This document shows, piece after piece, positions 22,131 to 33,400 of a stretch of 64,000 bases of DNA. This DNA is from Nymphaea colorata. Its lineage: Eukaryota; Streptophyta; Magnoliopsida; Nymphaeales; Nymphaeaceae. A model generated the notes under the pieces. It saw nothing but the letters and a program-made list of their open reading frames with translations. It was not told the origin of the DNA and searched no databases. Made by a program: the position numbers and the translations under genes. The DNA lies in the NCBI RefSeq assembly GCF_008831285.2, contig NC_045148.1:4714001-4778000 (forward strand), given 5' to 3'. Positions within the stretch are counted from its first letter, which is position 1, and the number at the start of each line of letters is the position of its first letter.

Positions 22131-24408
22131 TGGTGCGCGCCTTGGCCATATCCCGGAAGTCAAAGTCTTTTCTAAAGCATCACTACAACGGGAGAATGTG
22201 GTGGGACGAACAGGTAAATTTTCGAATCAAACGAGGTCCTAAACTCTCTCTCTCTCTCCCCCCACTGGGCCTGAAAAGTTAAAAGACGGCACCAGGAAGC
22301 CCTTTATTTGCTCGACACGTTTCTAGATGGATAAACGTGGCAGGAGCTGAGGCAGTGACAGTACGGACGGACGTCTTTCTGTTCAGTGGGGCCCACTCAT
22401 TGGATGCCTGTGGGTTCCAGACTTGCAGCTGCTGGTAACGGCGGTTCCGAACTGAAAATGGGTCTTGGATCTCGGATCGGGCATAAAATGAAACTTTTGA
22501 GGCCCGATCCACCGAATGTAGCCCGTTTAAATAAAAAAAAAAAAAAAAAGAGGCAAAGAGAAGGGCTTATGTATTGCTCTGTGATTGGTAAATCCATACT
22601 CGGATCGGGTTACTGGGTCAGCGAGTTACTCGTCGATTCGGTCGAGTATTCAAATAAATTACTGCAAGTTAGGCCGAGTGGAACCGAGTCAAATGCAAGT
22701 TGGGCCAACATTGACTTATGGCCGGATGTATTCGTTGTATCAGACGGTTCCCAAGTCAGCCTGACGGTTTGCCAAGTAGGCAGTGTTCACTGGTGAAAGG
22801 AACCAAATGGGGTCTTATGGACCCTTTGGTTTTTCGTGCTGCCTACATCTTACGGTAAAAAGGTTAGCGGGACTTCATTCTCTATTAATGTCATTTATTC
22901 GCTAATCCTGTAGTTTATTGTAATGGATGAGCTGACCCTCTCATCTATTTAGGGGCAGAGGCAGAGGCAGGCGTAGGTAGTTGCTCATACAGACCCACAA
23001 AATGTGTTTATTTTCATAATGTAAACTTCATGACAGTTTTTTTCGCTTACATACAAGTGCTCTTTCAAAATTTAAAACTGTATAACTAATGAATTTAAAA
23101 CTGTATAACTAGTGTGTCTTAGCTAACATTTTCTGGTTTCTGATGCATCTATTATGATAGTTATAAACATGGCTCATGACTATAATATAATGTAACCTAC
23201 TTAGGCATGACATCGCAAACTTGATCTCACTATTATGGGCCTTCTTTCAAAATAGGTTCTTTAGTGTAACTCAATTATCTATCTCATTCTTTTCAATGGT
23301 TTTATGCACTTATATTTAACTATTATGCGTATGTTTTTCAAACCTAGCTCCATTTTTTGTCAATGATATTCCTCTCTGGTTATTGTAATATAACTTTACT
23401 AGCTCTTGATTAGGATATAATTTAAAATCTTTTTTATAATTAAGCAAATGTGGTCACAATATTGTAGATTGTATATTGAGTTTTTTGAGAAAATTGAACA
23501 ACAAAACTTTATCTTTTTACAAAACAAAACGTTTGTTCTACCTCTAACAAGAAAAATACAACCAAAGGTAGATTTGGTGTCATTGTTATTATGAGCAAAG
23601 TCAGTATTAGAATAGCCAACTAGAACGAGCTCTTCATTCTGATAGCATAATTTCAGCCTTTTATTGATCTTTATATAGATTTTTCTTTTAACTGCTTATC
23701 AATGGGGCCAATTTGGATTTCCTCATATCATCTAACAAGACATATTGGAGAAAAAAAAATTGAGCGATCTTCATATTTTGTATCAATCAATCAACAAAAT
23801 GCATGGCATGAAAATTAAAGAATAATGACAAGTCTAGACACACAAGTCTGAGACACAGTTTTATAAGACAAATGATTGATGATGACGTTATTATTAAATA
23901 CCTAAAATCATGCCAAAGATTGGTAATTGATTGACAAAAGGCATTTCAAAAAAAAAAAAAAAACTATACTTGTGATGTTGAGGAAAATGAGATTGATGTC
24001 ATTAAAATCATGTATCATGAAAACCAACCTAGTGCATGAAGATCTCATATGCCTAGGTTCGGTGAATAAATTAGAATATTGAAAACTCATTTATTATGTG
24101 TGTTTGCCATTTGTATTTGTTCTGTAGTTCAGAAATATCTCTTAATGAGTTTATGCACATATGTGCCTTTAGGTACAACTGTGTCTTAAGTTAGCACTTC
24201 GTTAAACTTATGTACATGAGTGTAGAAGTTTGAGCCATTTTTTATGAGAAAATACAATTCTCTAAAGTACTTATAAATGCAGAATTAACAAACAACTCTA
24301 AATTGTGTTAACTTAAAATCTATACAAAAATATTTCCCTAAAAATTTTATACATGACAGAAATTTTGGCTAGTATGAGAGCGTCTAATTCAAAGTAAGTT
24401 CACCATTA
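22131..24408. other. Intergenic region with one copia relic
   Basis: It holds an A-run at 22531-22549 and mostly A/T-rich unique sequence. Apart from the copia fragment near 23520-23660, nothing coding is recognised. Confidence 0.4.
23520..23660 (-). pseudogene. Ty1/copia RNase H fragment
   Basis: The minus strand reads YQNEELVLVGYSNTDFAHNN followed by DTKSTFGCIFLV. This matches the copia RNase H start (GYSDADWAGD..KSTSGY.F.L), but with substitutions and no continuation. I see no LTRs. Confidence 0.65.
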
Positions 24409-25785
24409 ACCTTAAAGGAATGTCGATATTGAAGTAGCCCGTTTGCACATTCTCCTTCAATCTTTCGAGATGAGACTTCGCATTTCAACTCTTGTGTGAT
24501 TGAAGAGAAGGCACCGAGGTCTTCTTGATCTTCTGTTGGGTAGATGCGTGGTCAAGAGGAGCCACAACCGTCGGAGCACTTGAGGATCCTACAGCCGTCG
24601 TTCCTTAGGCCGAGGGGTTGAGGAGAGACAAGAGACATGAGGAAGGAGGAGGAGAAGGCCGTCGGTTGAAGAATGTTGAAGTCATCGCCAAGGAAGGTGT
24701 CGGATTCCACAAGGGTTGGAAGAGAAGGGGAGGGCATCAAAAGCAAGGGGACGCGAGGGGAGAAGGGAGAGCACCACAGCGGGAGATGGCATGCGAGAGG
24801 GAGAGAGGAGAGCTCGGGTGAGCAGAGAGAATGCAAATTCAAAAATGAATTCTTCTATTCCAAAAAGCATCCCAATTACAAAGAGCTAAAATCTTATATA
24901 CATCCTACTGTGACTCGGTTCACAAGTGGAACGAACAGGTTCACGCTCTATCAAAGCTTGAATAAAATGAGACATAATCCATTTCGATATTTACAAAGAG
25001 AGTTGAAATGCAATAAGCAAAGAACTTAAGCAGATTGGGCGTGATGCCCCTAATCTAATGAACCGCCGTTGAGCCTTGTGAGCCCAAGGTGGGGACCTCG
25101 TCTGGGTTGCTGCCCAGACTTCGGAATTTGGATGCTATGTTAGACCCATGTGGCCTAGCCAATTCACCTAGGTTCCTTGGCCTAATGGTGGGCGTCGGGC
25201 CGGGCCGCCGCCGGGCCCGGGCTAGGATTTTCCGGGCTCGGGCCGGGCTTGATAGGCCTGCCCGGGTCGGCCCGGTTCTGCCCATTTAAGTTTAAAAAAT
25301 ATATATTTTTTAATTTTTTTTGTTTTAATAATATATATTTATTATTAATCAATATATTTTATATTTAAAAAATATTTTATGATTAAAAAATTATTTTTTA
25401 CTTTTAAACGGGCCGGGTTGGGCCCGGACCAAGACCCAGGCTATCGGGCCGGCCCGGCCCGATGCCCACCCTTACCTTGGCCTAGATCGTCTCATTGGAT
25501 CGTGGGTCGGGACTCGTAATAGATGTAGACTCTTCTAGACCAGGGAGTCCTAACTTTGGTCCAATTAGGTCTTAAGGAGTACCCTTGATTTGCATGCACT
25601 CGACCTTAGTTGCTCCTTCCACTCCTCCCACTGCAACTTGTCCAAGTGCCGATGTAACCTCCTCTGCTGGATCTGAATCCTTCTGAAGTGATTGAGCCCA
25701 CATGGCCATGGGTCTATGCCCGCACCGGCTGGTCTCTACCTGTTCTGTGCTAGTAGGGTTCGGACCTAGAGTAGGGTCCGTAATA
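24409..25785 (-). repeat. Partial 3' LTR of the second gypsy element
   Basis: It aligns with 33161-34240 from CCTTAAAGGAA to the end (GGTCCGTAATA here, GGTCTGTAACA there), after removal of the 292-bp insertion at 25183-25474. The remaining 2.7 kb of the LTR, present at 30446-33160, is missing here. A TATA-like box CTTATATA (minus strand TATATAAG) lies at 24893-24900. Confidence 0.88.
25183..25474. mobile_element. hAT-like miniature inverted-repeat element (292 bp)
   Basis: Begins TAATGGTGGGCGTCGGGCC; the reverse complement of its other end begins TAAGGGTGGGCATCGGGCC. It is flanked by identical CCTTGGCC at 25175-25182 and 25475-25482. The paired LTR has one uninterrupted CCTTGGCC at 33930-33937, an empty site. 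The arms are very G/C-rich (GGGCCGGGCC) and the centre is A/T-rich, so it can fold into a hairpin. It has no coding capacity. The 8-bp duplication and TA(A/G)GG(G)TGGGC-type ends fit non-autonomous hAT elements. Confidence 0.92.
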
Positions 25786-26058
25786 GATCCCCCCCTCCTT
25801 AAATTGAGCTTGTCCCCAAGCTCCTTCATAGGGGAAGCGATGAACCACCGACCCAAACTCTTCCCACAAAGTGCCTCTATCAGGCCCTTCCCATTCAACT
25901 AGTACCTCATGCCTTGTTCTTCCCTGCAACTTCATATATCTGTGCTTGAGGATTCGGTGGGGAGTAGGCAGTTGATCTGGTACTTGCTCCACCAATGTAG
26001 GCACGTCTCCATGATGTGGTTTGAGACGTGTAACGTAAAAAACATGAAAGCACCTCAA
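25750..26058 (-). pseudogene. Integrase C-terminal tail and chromodomain remnant
   Basis: The reading HVFYVTRLKPHHGD is the integrase tail (consensus VFHVSxLKP). It is followed by TPHRILKHRYMKLQGRTRHEVLVEWEG and TLWEEF, a chromodomain. The last part (ELGDKLNLRRGG) is in a second frame, so there is a frameshift near 25850. The chromodomain would direct integration toward chromatin marks. Confidence 0.75.
25786..25800 (-). other. Polypurine tract
   Basis: Minus strand AAGGAGGGGGGGATC, directly before the 3' LTR edge. In the element it overlaps the end of the chromodomain reading (LNLRRGG). Confidence 0.8.
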
Positions 26059-26379
26059 ATATGTGTCTAGGGACTGATTGACAATCTCACTCTACCCGTC
26101 AGTCTGCGGGTGATGGGTTGTACTAAAGTTCAGTGTTGTACCCATCAGTTTCATGTAGTTCTGTCAGAACGCACTCATAAAAATTGAATCTCTATTGCAA
26201 ACTACAGATTGAAGCATCTCGTGGACTTTTCTGACATACTCTTGGTACACACTAGCCAGAATAGGCCCCTGATATGAACATGGCAAAGGTGCAAAGTGGT
26301 TGTACTTTGTGAGCCTATCCACCACTACTAACACTGCTTCATTGCCTTTTGATCGAGACATGGCATCAATGAAGTCCAT
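26059..26379 (-). pseudogene. Integrase catalytic core remnant with internal deletion
   Basis: MDFIDAMSRSKG carries the first catalytic Asp. The second lies in VVCNRDSIF, where the usual SD has become CN, so the catalytic Asp is lost. After TTHHPQTDG, a stop, and SEIVNQSL, the sequence joins abruptly to the tail block at 26058. Roughly 150 codons of core and linker that follow this motif in the family are missing. Confidence 0.75.
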
Positions 26380-26439
26380 GGTTATATCTGTTCATGATTT
26401 TGTGGGGATAGAGAGTGGATTCAGGTGTCTCGGAGGCTT

Positions 26440-26715
26440 GATGGCCTCGTATTTCTCCCTTCAACAAACCATACACTGTTAATATATCTCTTCACTTCAG
26501 CTTTAATTCTCTACCACCAAAATTGGGCATTTATTCTGCTAAGGGTTTTGGCAACCCCTTCATGTCTTGCAGCCGGTGAATCGTGGAAATGCTGCAGGAG
26601 CTCCTGTTTGAGCTCTAAATAAGGAGGAACCACTGCTCATTTTTCCTGTACAAAAAAATTTTCTTAACCGAGTACAATGGAATCGATCCTAGGTTTTGCT
26701 CAATGGAGGCTTTGA
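26440..26715 (-). pseudogene. Integrase HHCC zinc-finger remnant
   Basis: A broken reading containing LLQHFHDSPAARHEGVAKTL and INAQFWW shows the two His of the HHCC finger. The cysteine part is frameshifted. It continues between the RNase H and integrase core remnants. Confidence 0.6.
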
Positions 26716-26721
26716 TGAGCC

Positions 26722-27258
26722 TTATAAACTGTGATCTGCTTGTTGGTTGGTGGCCAACTTGTCCCATAGACTCGTTTCCACTACAGATAATGTCATTAAC
26801 TGCTCAGTTAGACAAGATAGAGAATCTGTTGCTGTATTCTCAAGACCTTTTTTATACTCAATTTCGAAGTTATACCCAAGTAACTTTGCTAGCCATCGTT
26901 GTTGTGTTGGGGTAGAGACTCTTTGCTCAAGCATATATTTCAGACTATTCTGATCCGTCTTGACTACAAATTTGCGCCCTATCAAGTATGGATGCCACTT
27001 CTCCACTGTGAGTACTATTGCAAGCAACTCCTTCTCATAGGTTGAGAGGGGTTTGGACTGGCTAGTAAGGGCCTTGGACATATGCGCAATGGGATGTCCA
27101 TCCTGACCAAGTATCGCCCCTACTCCAACATCACATACATCGGTTTCCATTGTGAAGGTTTTGTTGAAGTCCGGTAACGTAAGCATAGGCGCGGTCATGA
27201 GGGTTGATTTTAGTCTATAAAGGCAGACCTTGTTTTTTCTGTCAACTGAAAGGCTCAT
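26722..27258 (-). pseudogene. RNase H remnant
   Basis: A 178-codon frame contains FTMETDVCDVGVGAIL (first Asp), STYEKELLAIVLTVEKW (Glu), VVKTDQNSLKYML (second Asp) and TATDSLSCL (last Asp; the family usually has ADALSR). The catalytic residues all look present, but the frame opens after a frameshift from RT. Confidence 0.82.
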
Positions 27259-27339
27259 TTCTTGAGCATTTGGGTAAGAGGAGCGGTGATGATACCATAA
27301 CCTTGAATAAATCTCCTGTAATATCCCGTAAGACCAAGA

Positions 27340-28060
27340 AATCCTCTCTTCCCTTTTAAATCTTTGGCAGTGGCCATTTGTCCATGGCGTGTAGTTTTTC
27401 AGGGTCTGCCCGAATCCCTTCTCGGGTCACAATATGCCCGAGGCACCCGATGAAAGATTGCCCAAAACTACACTTGGACATCTTTGCATACAACCAATTT
27501 TCTCTCAAAATCTGAAGAGTTGTGGCGAGGCGTTCCACATGTTGTTCCTCACTCCGACTGTAGATTACGATATCATCAAAGAAAACCAAAATAAAGTCTT
27601 TGAGGTAACTTCTGAATGTTGTTTATACACCTCTGAAAAGTTGCAGGTGCATTGGTCAAACCGAAGGACATGACTAGGAACTCGTAGTGCCCGTCATGTG
27701 TTCTAAATGTGGTCTTGGAGATGTCATCCACATGCATCTGGATTTGATGGTAACCTACCCGTAAGTCTATCTTCGAAAAGATTGTGGCTCCGGTTAACTC
27801 ATCTAGTAATTCGTCAATTACAGGAATTGGGTGCCGATCCTTGACAGTGGCTTCATTTAACGCTCTCTGTTGTCAACACAAAAGCACCAAGTGTTGTCAT
27901 TTTTCTTTACCAAGAGGACGAGAGAAAAAAAGGGACTGCTGCTTGACCTAATTATGCCACCTTCGAGCATTTCTTTAACTAGGCACTCGATTTCTGCCTT
28001 CTAGCTGTACCCGTATCTGTATGGTCTGACGTTTACGGGTTCAGCTCCTTGAGCCATAAT
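27340..28060 (-). pseudogene. Reverse transcriptase remnant
   Basis: [54 protein letters not shown] and [17 protein letters not shown] are read in two frames. The FDDI catalytic pair is intact. A frameshift near 27600 and stops before RALNE break the gene. Confidence 0.82.
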
Positions 28061-28249
28061 TATCTGGTGATCATAGGACCTTTTCGGGGGAAGACCCTTA
28101 GGTTCCGCGAAGACATCTTCATACCTATCCAACACTGCCTGGACTTTCTCGGGTATTCTTGCTCTTCTTTCTCGGGTACTTCTGTGGCCATTGCCACTAC
28201 CCAGTATGCGGGTTGTTAAGCCTCCAAAGATTTCAAAGTGGCCTTTGGC

Positions 28250-28870
28250 TCAACATTGGTGTTGACAGCTGTCAAGGTGACCGGCTTGTCGCCCCCTTCC
28301 TTTAGGAAAATCATAGTCATGTTTTTGAAATCTCATGACATGATTCCTAAAGGTTCCAGCTACCACTAATGGGGAGAACCAACAAATCGACCTTGAATGG
28401 TATCTTTTGCAATGTAAGGTCCACGTCCTTGCAAGCATGAGAACATGACAGTCGAGACCCATTTCCAACTAGAATTGTCAGAGGTAACTACGGGGTCAAA
28501 GGGTAATCAACAGCTTGGACCGTTTCCATGCTCATAAAGTTGTGAGTTGCCCCTGAATCGAGAAGGACAACCACCTTTCTTCCATTGATCTTTCCCACTA
28601 TCTGCATAGCATTCAGCCTGCGGGGGTCCATCATGGAATGGTAAGACCCTTCACTCTCTTCTTTCGGTTCTTCTTTTGGGGCCTATGGCTGTGGGGTTTC
28701 TTCCTCATCTTTTTTCAGAGGAATCTAAATCTGTTCCACTTTCACCACTGCTCTCTCACTACTGTCGTCGACCAACTGTAAACGGTTGAAGGCCTTACAC
28801 TTATGGTTCCGATCTCATTTCTCTTTACATTTAAAGCACAATTTCTTGCACCTTAACTTGGTTGGTTATA
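28250..28870 (-). pseudogene. Zinc knuckle and protease remnant
   Basis: The reading LCFKCKEK, a stop in place of the usual Trp or aromatic residue, then DRNHKCKAF shows the zinc knuckle near 28790-28850. Further left, the protease block with DSGATHNF-like wording around 28530-28570 leads to the inactive C-terminal part at 28250-28468. Several frames are involved. Confidence 0.65.
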
Positions 28871-28998
28871 TACGTAACAGGAGGTCTATGCGCATGAGTG
28901 GGCTTGTCTTCATCCTTCTTGATGTAAGGAGATCTATCATTTCTTTTCAAATAAGAACCTTGGGAAAACAACGATTTCCTTTTGTGGCCATCTGCTTT

Positions 28999-30162
28999 TC
29001 AAGTTTTTTTCAAAGCTCTTTTTTCTATGAGTCTTTCTTCATAGATTCTTACCATAGTGAAGCATTCATCCAGACTCGTGTATCTTTGGGTCTTCATATC
29101 AATTTTTATTTCATCCTTGAGACCACCCTTAAATGCACCGATGAGGGACCTTTCTGTCCATTGGACCATGCTAGCGAGTCTCTCAAACTGTTTTTGATAA
29201 GCTTGGACCGTGGTAGTTTGGACCAAGTTTTTTAGCTCCTCATCATAATCGACAAAGGTTGAATCTCCAAAGCGTAATTGAAGAACGGCTTTGAACTGCT
29301 CCCAAGTAGGTTCATCCCTGTTATGTTGGTACCATAGATACTAACTCATGGCATCACCTTCCATATACATCATTGCAATTTCTATCCATTCATCTCTTTT
29401 CATGTATTGATAGGTAAAATATCTTTCCGCTTTAAATATCCATTCATGTAGGGCTTCTCCATTAAATTTCAGAAAGTCATATCAGACCGTGGGAGTCTGT
29501 CGTTGTTCCTGTCTTTGATTCTCTCTGGCTCTACGGGGAGGGTGATCTTCATCGTCCTCCTCAGACTCATGATATGTCTGGTTCTGGCTACTATGAGAAA
29601 ATCATGGAGTATGATTAGAAGTTCTTTGCTGCTTGTCATTTGGCTTATTGGAGACCCATGTAGGTTGGACAAGCTATAGAGGAGGGACTTCGGGTTTGGT
29701 TCTCCTTGCCTCGTTTCCCCTAGATCCATCATGATTGGTGTCAATATGCGAGACATTTGGATCTACCTCGTGAATGACATGAGGATTGGAAGGTCCTCCA
29801 AGAACTCCTTTGCCTTTATCCATTTGTGGGGGATTAGGACATTGGGTTGTCCTTTCACCCAGCACCGTAAGCTGGGATGATGTAAAGGCTTCAAACATAG
29901 CCTTTATATAGTCCATATTCTTTTTCCTGGAGGCTTCTTGCTTTTCCATTTCTCTTTTCATTTTGTTCATTTCTTGTTCCATTTGTTGCACTTTTTCCCA
30001 CTCAAATATTTGGATTTCTACCAAATCTATTGGTTGAGGCTCATCTTGGCTTGAGGGAACTTCTTCGAGGACTGGTTCCTCGGGAGTGGGTTGTTTCTTG
30101 GACTTGTCCATTTGTAGGGTATAGCTAGACCAACGCCAAGGAAACTGCCCAATGCTGACCAA
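28999..30162 (-). pseudogene. Gag remnant
   Basis: At 29674-30112 a frame begins MDKSKKQPTPEEPVLEEVPS and continues into a long charged coiled-coil-like segment (WEKVQQMEQEMNKMKREMEK). At 28999-29226 the C-terminal gag core is read (TTVQAYQKQFERLASMVQ, then FKGGLKDEIKIDM). The region between is frameshifted. Confidence 0.75.
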
Positions 30163-30431
30163 GACTGACTAAAACTCTGAAAAACGGTAAAAACACGCTA
30201 ACTCTTCTACATTGACTGACACTGAAATCCAACTATACTACTGATGCCGAAAAGACTAACTCTGCCCACCACACTGCCGTTGCACTATCGTGTGTTTGTA
30301 GGCAAGGGAGACGGGTTGGCCCGCATACAAGTTAAATCCAAGATCTAACTGCCGACTGATGTAGCTGCCCCTGAAGTCGAATTCTTCTAGGGATCAAGTG
30401 CGTACAACTGCCAGATATAATCTCAAGACTC

Positions 30432-30443
30432 GCTCTGATACCA
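30432..30443 (-). other. Primer-binding site for initiator tRNA-Met
   Basis: Minus strand TGGTATCAGAGC, two bases inside the LTR edge at 30446. Confidence 0.9.
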
Positions 30444-30445
30444 AT

Positions 30446-33400
30446 TGTTAGGACCCGACCGGTGCAGACTAGAAAAGCCGCACCAATCCGAAATCCTACT
30501 CCCAAGATCTTCTTGAGGTAATCTAAAACCAAAAAGCCTAAGCAAATCAATACAATGATGTACCCGGTTGGACAGGACCCCGGTGCAAAAACCCACTAGG
30601 AAAGGGGATACAAGTAAGGGAAACCCGAAAACCTGTCAAGGGCCGAACCTACTACAAATCATAAAGAGGGTGTGAGGTCAATACAAACGCGAAGCAATAC
30701 AAGTATGCACTCGCAACTCACTCAACAAACCATAATATAACATAGCAAACCACGCCTGAACCACAATAGGAAGGCTGGCTCACTCGCGGTCATGTCTTTG
30801 GCCAAGGGCCTCCGAGGTACCGCCAAGATGAGCAAAGGCCGTAGCCAGGCTAAAGCAAAAACAAAAGCAAAGATGGAAAAACTTCTACCCATGAATCTAC
30901 AAGGGAGAAAGAGCACGATACCGGCCAAGACTAGCTTGGTGAACTTAGCACGAACAGACCCGGGATGAATACCAAATCTCAGGTATTTTCAGCTTCACGG
31001 TGGAGAAGGCCAACATGGAAGAATGCCCGTCGGATGAAGCCGAGAGAGGGGTGCCGCCTGCAGCCTGGTGATACCAATGGACGCCGGTGAATGCCGACCG
31101 CTCGGGCCAAGGAAGGCCGAGAAATGGTCGGGTCTTAGCAGTCGCCTGCTGCCGAAAGGCACTGGGCACTTGGCAGGTGTGGCCGAGAACGCCGATGTTG
31201 TTGTCTGTGATGGCGGCAGGAAGTGCCGAGGGGTCTGTCGAGGGGAGATCGGTAGCACCTGCCTTATGCCTGAAGTGGCTCGGCCACGCACGTTGGGAAC
31301 GCCGATGAAGGTGTTGTTGCAGGCAGAGAAGAGGCCAGTCAAGCCCAGCAAGATTGCCGACTGAACCGGCTATTGACCCTAGTCCTTTCTAAGGCTGGGT
31401 TACGGTTTAGGTTGGAGAGGCTCTACGGGTAGGCTTGGACAAGAGGGAGAGGGGGGTTAAGGATAGCTAGAGGAAGTAGGCTAGCTTTCAGATAATTGGG
31501 CTAGGTGAAGGCAGAAAAGGATTAGGTCTTGAAGTGGGTCAAGGGAGCTAAGGACTGATCCAGGTGAGCGGAGGATTAGAATCGGTTCTAAAGGGCTCGG
31601 CTAAGGTCTAGTTGACTTAGTCCAGGTTTAGTTTTACTAGGTTAGGTGGGTTCGGGGGACCAAGGGGGGTTCGGACTAGGGAAGAGAGGTATTGGGTGTG
31701 ATGGGACCCACTTGCTATTTAAGGGGCTGCTAAGGTTTAAGTTGGCCTAAGGGAATGCGGCGGCCAAGGAGTTTCCTACTTTGGTGCAAGGATGCCAAGC
31801 GGTTAGGGATTGCTAAAGTGGTAAGGGGATTCACGTGGATTGGGTTTCCTAATTGATAGGTTGAGGTAGAGGTGCGTGAGGCAGCTAAGGAAAGGGGTAG
31901 GGCTGAGCTGGTTATGCCCAGATGGTTGGCGCCTTGATGGTGGACACGTGGCCTAGATCAATGGCCAAGATCGATGGCGGGTAGGGTTTCCTAGCGATGA
32001 GGGGAGTGGGGCCGCTCTTTCCCAAAACGTAGGAAGGAGGATTGTGGCTACTATGATCCAACTTGGCAGGAGGACCAGGTGGGATGTGTTGAGATCTCCT
32101 CTCGATTAGATGGTGGACACGTGGGGATGATGAGAGGTGGAGATTGGATGCGGTTTAAGGCAGGTGGGCGAGGTCAAGGGAGTTGGCGACAAGGTAGGAA
32201 GGTGATGGGGATTGTGGCTAGGCTTTCCAAAATCGTAGGAATGGAAGGGGATGCGTGGAGGCATGTGGATGGGAGGTGAGACCCAGCTGGATTGCGAGGA
32301 CCTTGGAGGGGGTAGATGCTTGACACGTGGATGGATAGAGGGTTGAGGTAAGGCTGCAGTTTAGGGTTGACTCGTGAAAAGGGTATGGGAAAGGAAAGAA
32401 GGGCGGCGCGAGGCTATCCTTCCTAAAACGAAGGAAGAGGTAGATCTCGGCAAAAGGGACGAGCTGGACCAAATGGGAAGGTCGAATGACGTGGCAGACA
32501 TGTGGCAAAGGGCTAGTTGGATAGATGACACGTGGCACAAGGGACGGCAAGGATGAAAACAAGAGAGGAAATGTAGGAACTTTCCGAAAAGGGGAGCCGG
32601 CGGCCAAGGGATCCACGTGGCAGCGCCGGCTGCTTAGGGTAAACCTTAATGCGGTTTTCCTTACTTTTGATCAGAATACCCTCACGAATCTATTGATCAT
32701 TGATGGAATAGTAGTTGTGTTGGTCGGAATTTCAAATTTTCGGCCGAGCGTGGAACTTCGTCTAGGAAGCTCCGATCCACACCAAACTTGGCCGAAAAGC
32801 TCTTCTTCTTGGGGTGATCCTTTTGATATTTGTTATTCTTTGATTTTTCGTTTGGATCAACCTTTTTCAAGCACTTTTAGGCTGCTGGACACAGGTGAGT
32901 GACAGGGAGAAAACCGAGGCTAGCTTGTTGAATTTTGAGATGAATCCATTGGTAAATCTCACTAAACTTGCACAGAATAGAACCAAGAATGCTCTCGAGC
33001 TGTTGAGACCCGTAAGAGGCAATTTGAGGGTGATTTCATCATAGGGAAAAGAGCCGATGTCTAGGGTGTGCACCGAGGAATCCACTCTTGCCTAAGGCCG
33101 AACTCAAGCCCAAAACACTACAACGTGTTGCTCAAAAACCATAAGGAGATTCAATGACTGACCTTAAAGGAATTTTGTTATTGAAGTAGCCTGTTTGCAC
33201 GTTCTCCTTCAATCTTCTCGAATGAGACTCGACCTTTCAACTCTTGTGTGATTCAAGAGAAGGCACCGATGTCTTCTTGATCTTCCATGGGGTAGATGCG
33301 TGGTCAAGGGGAGCCGCAACTGCCAGAGCACTTGAGGATCCTAGAGTCATCGTTCCTTAGACCGAGGGGTTGAGGGGAGACGAGACATGAAGAAGGAGGA

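Noticed and set aside
31068-31364. Plus-strand frame of about 98 codons inside the long LTR
   Set aside because: It overlaps several similar frames on both strands in G/C-rich sequence, shows no known family, and lies antisense to the element.
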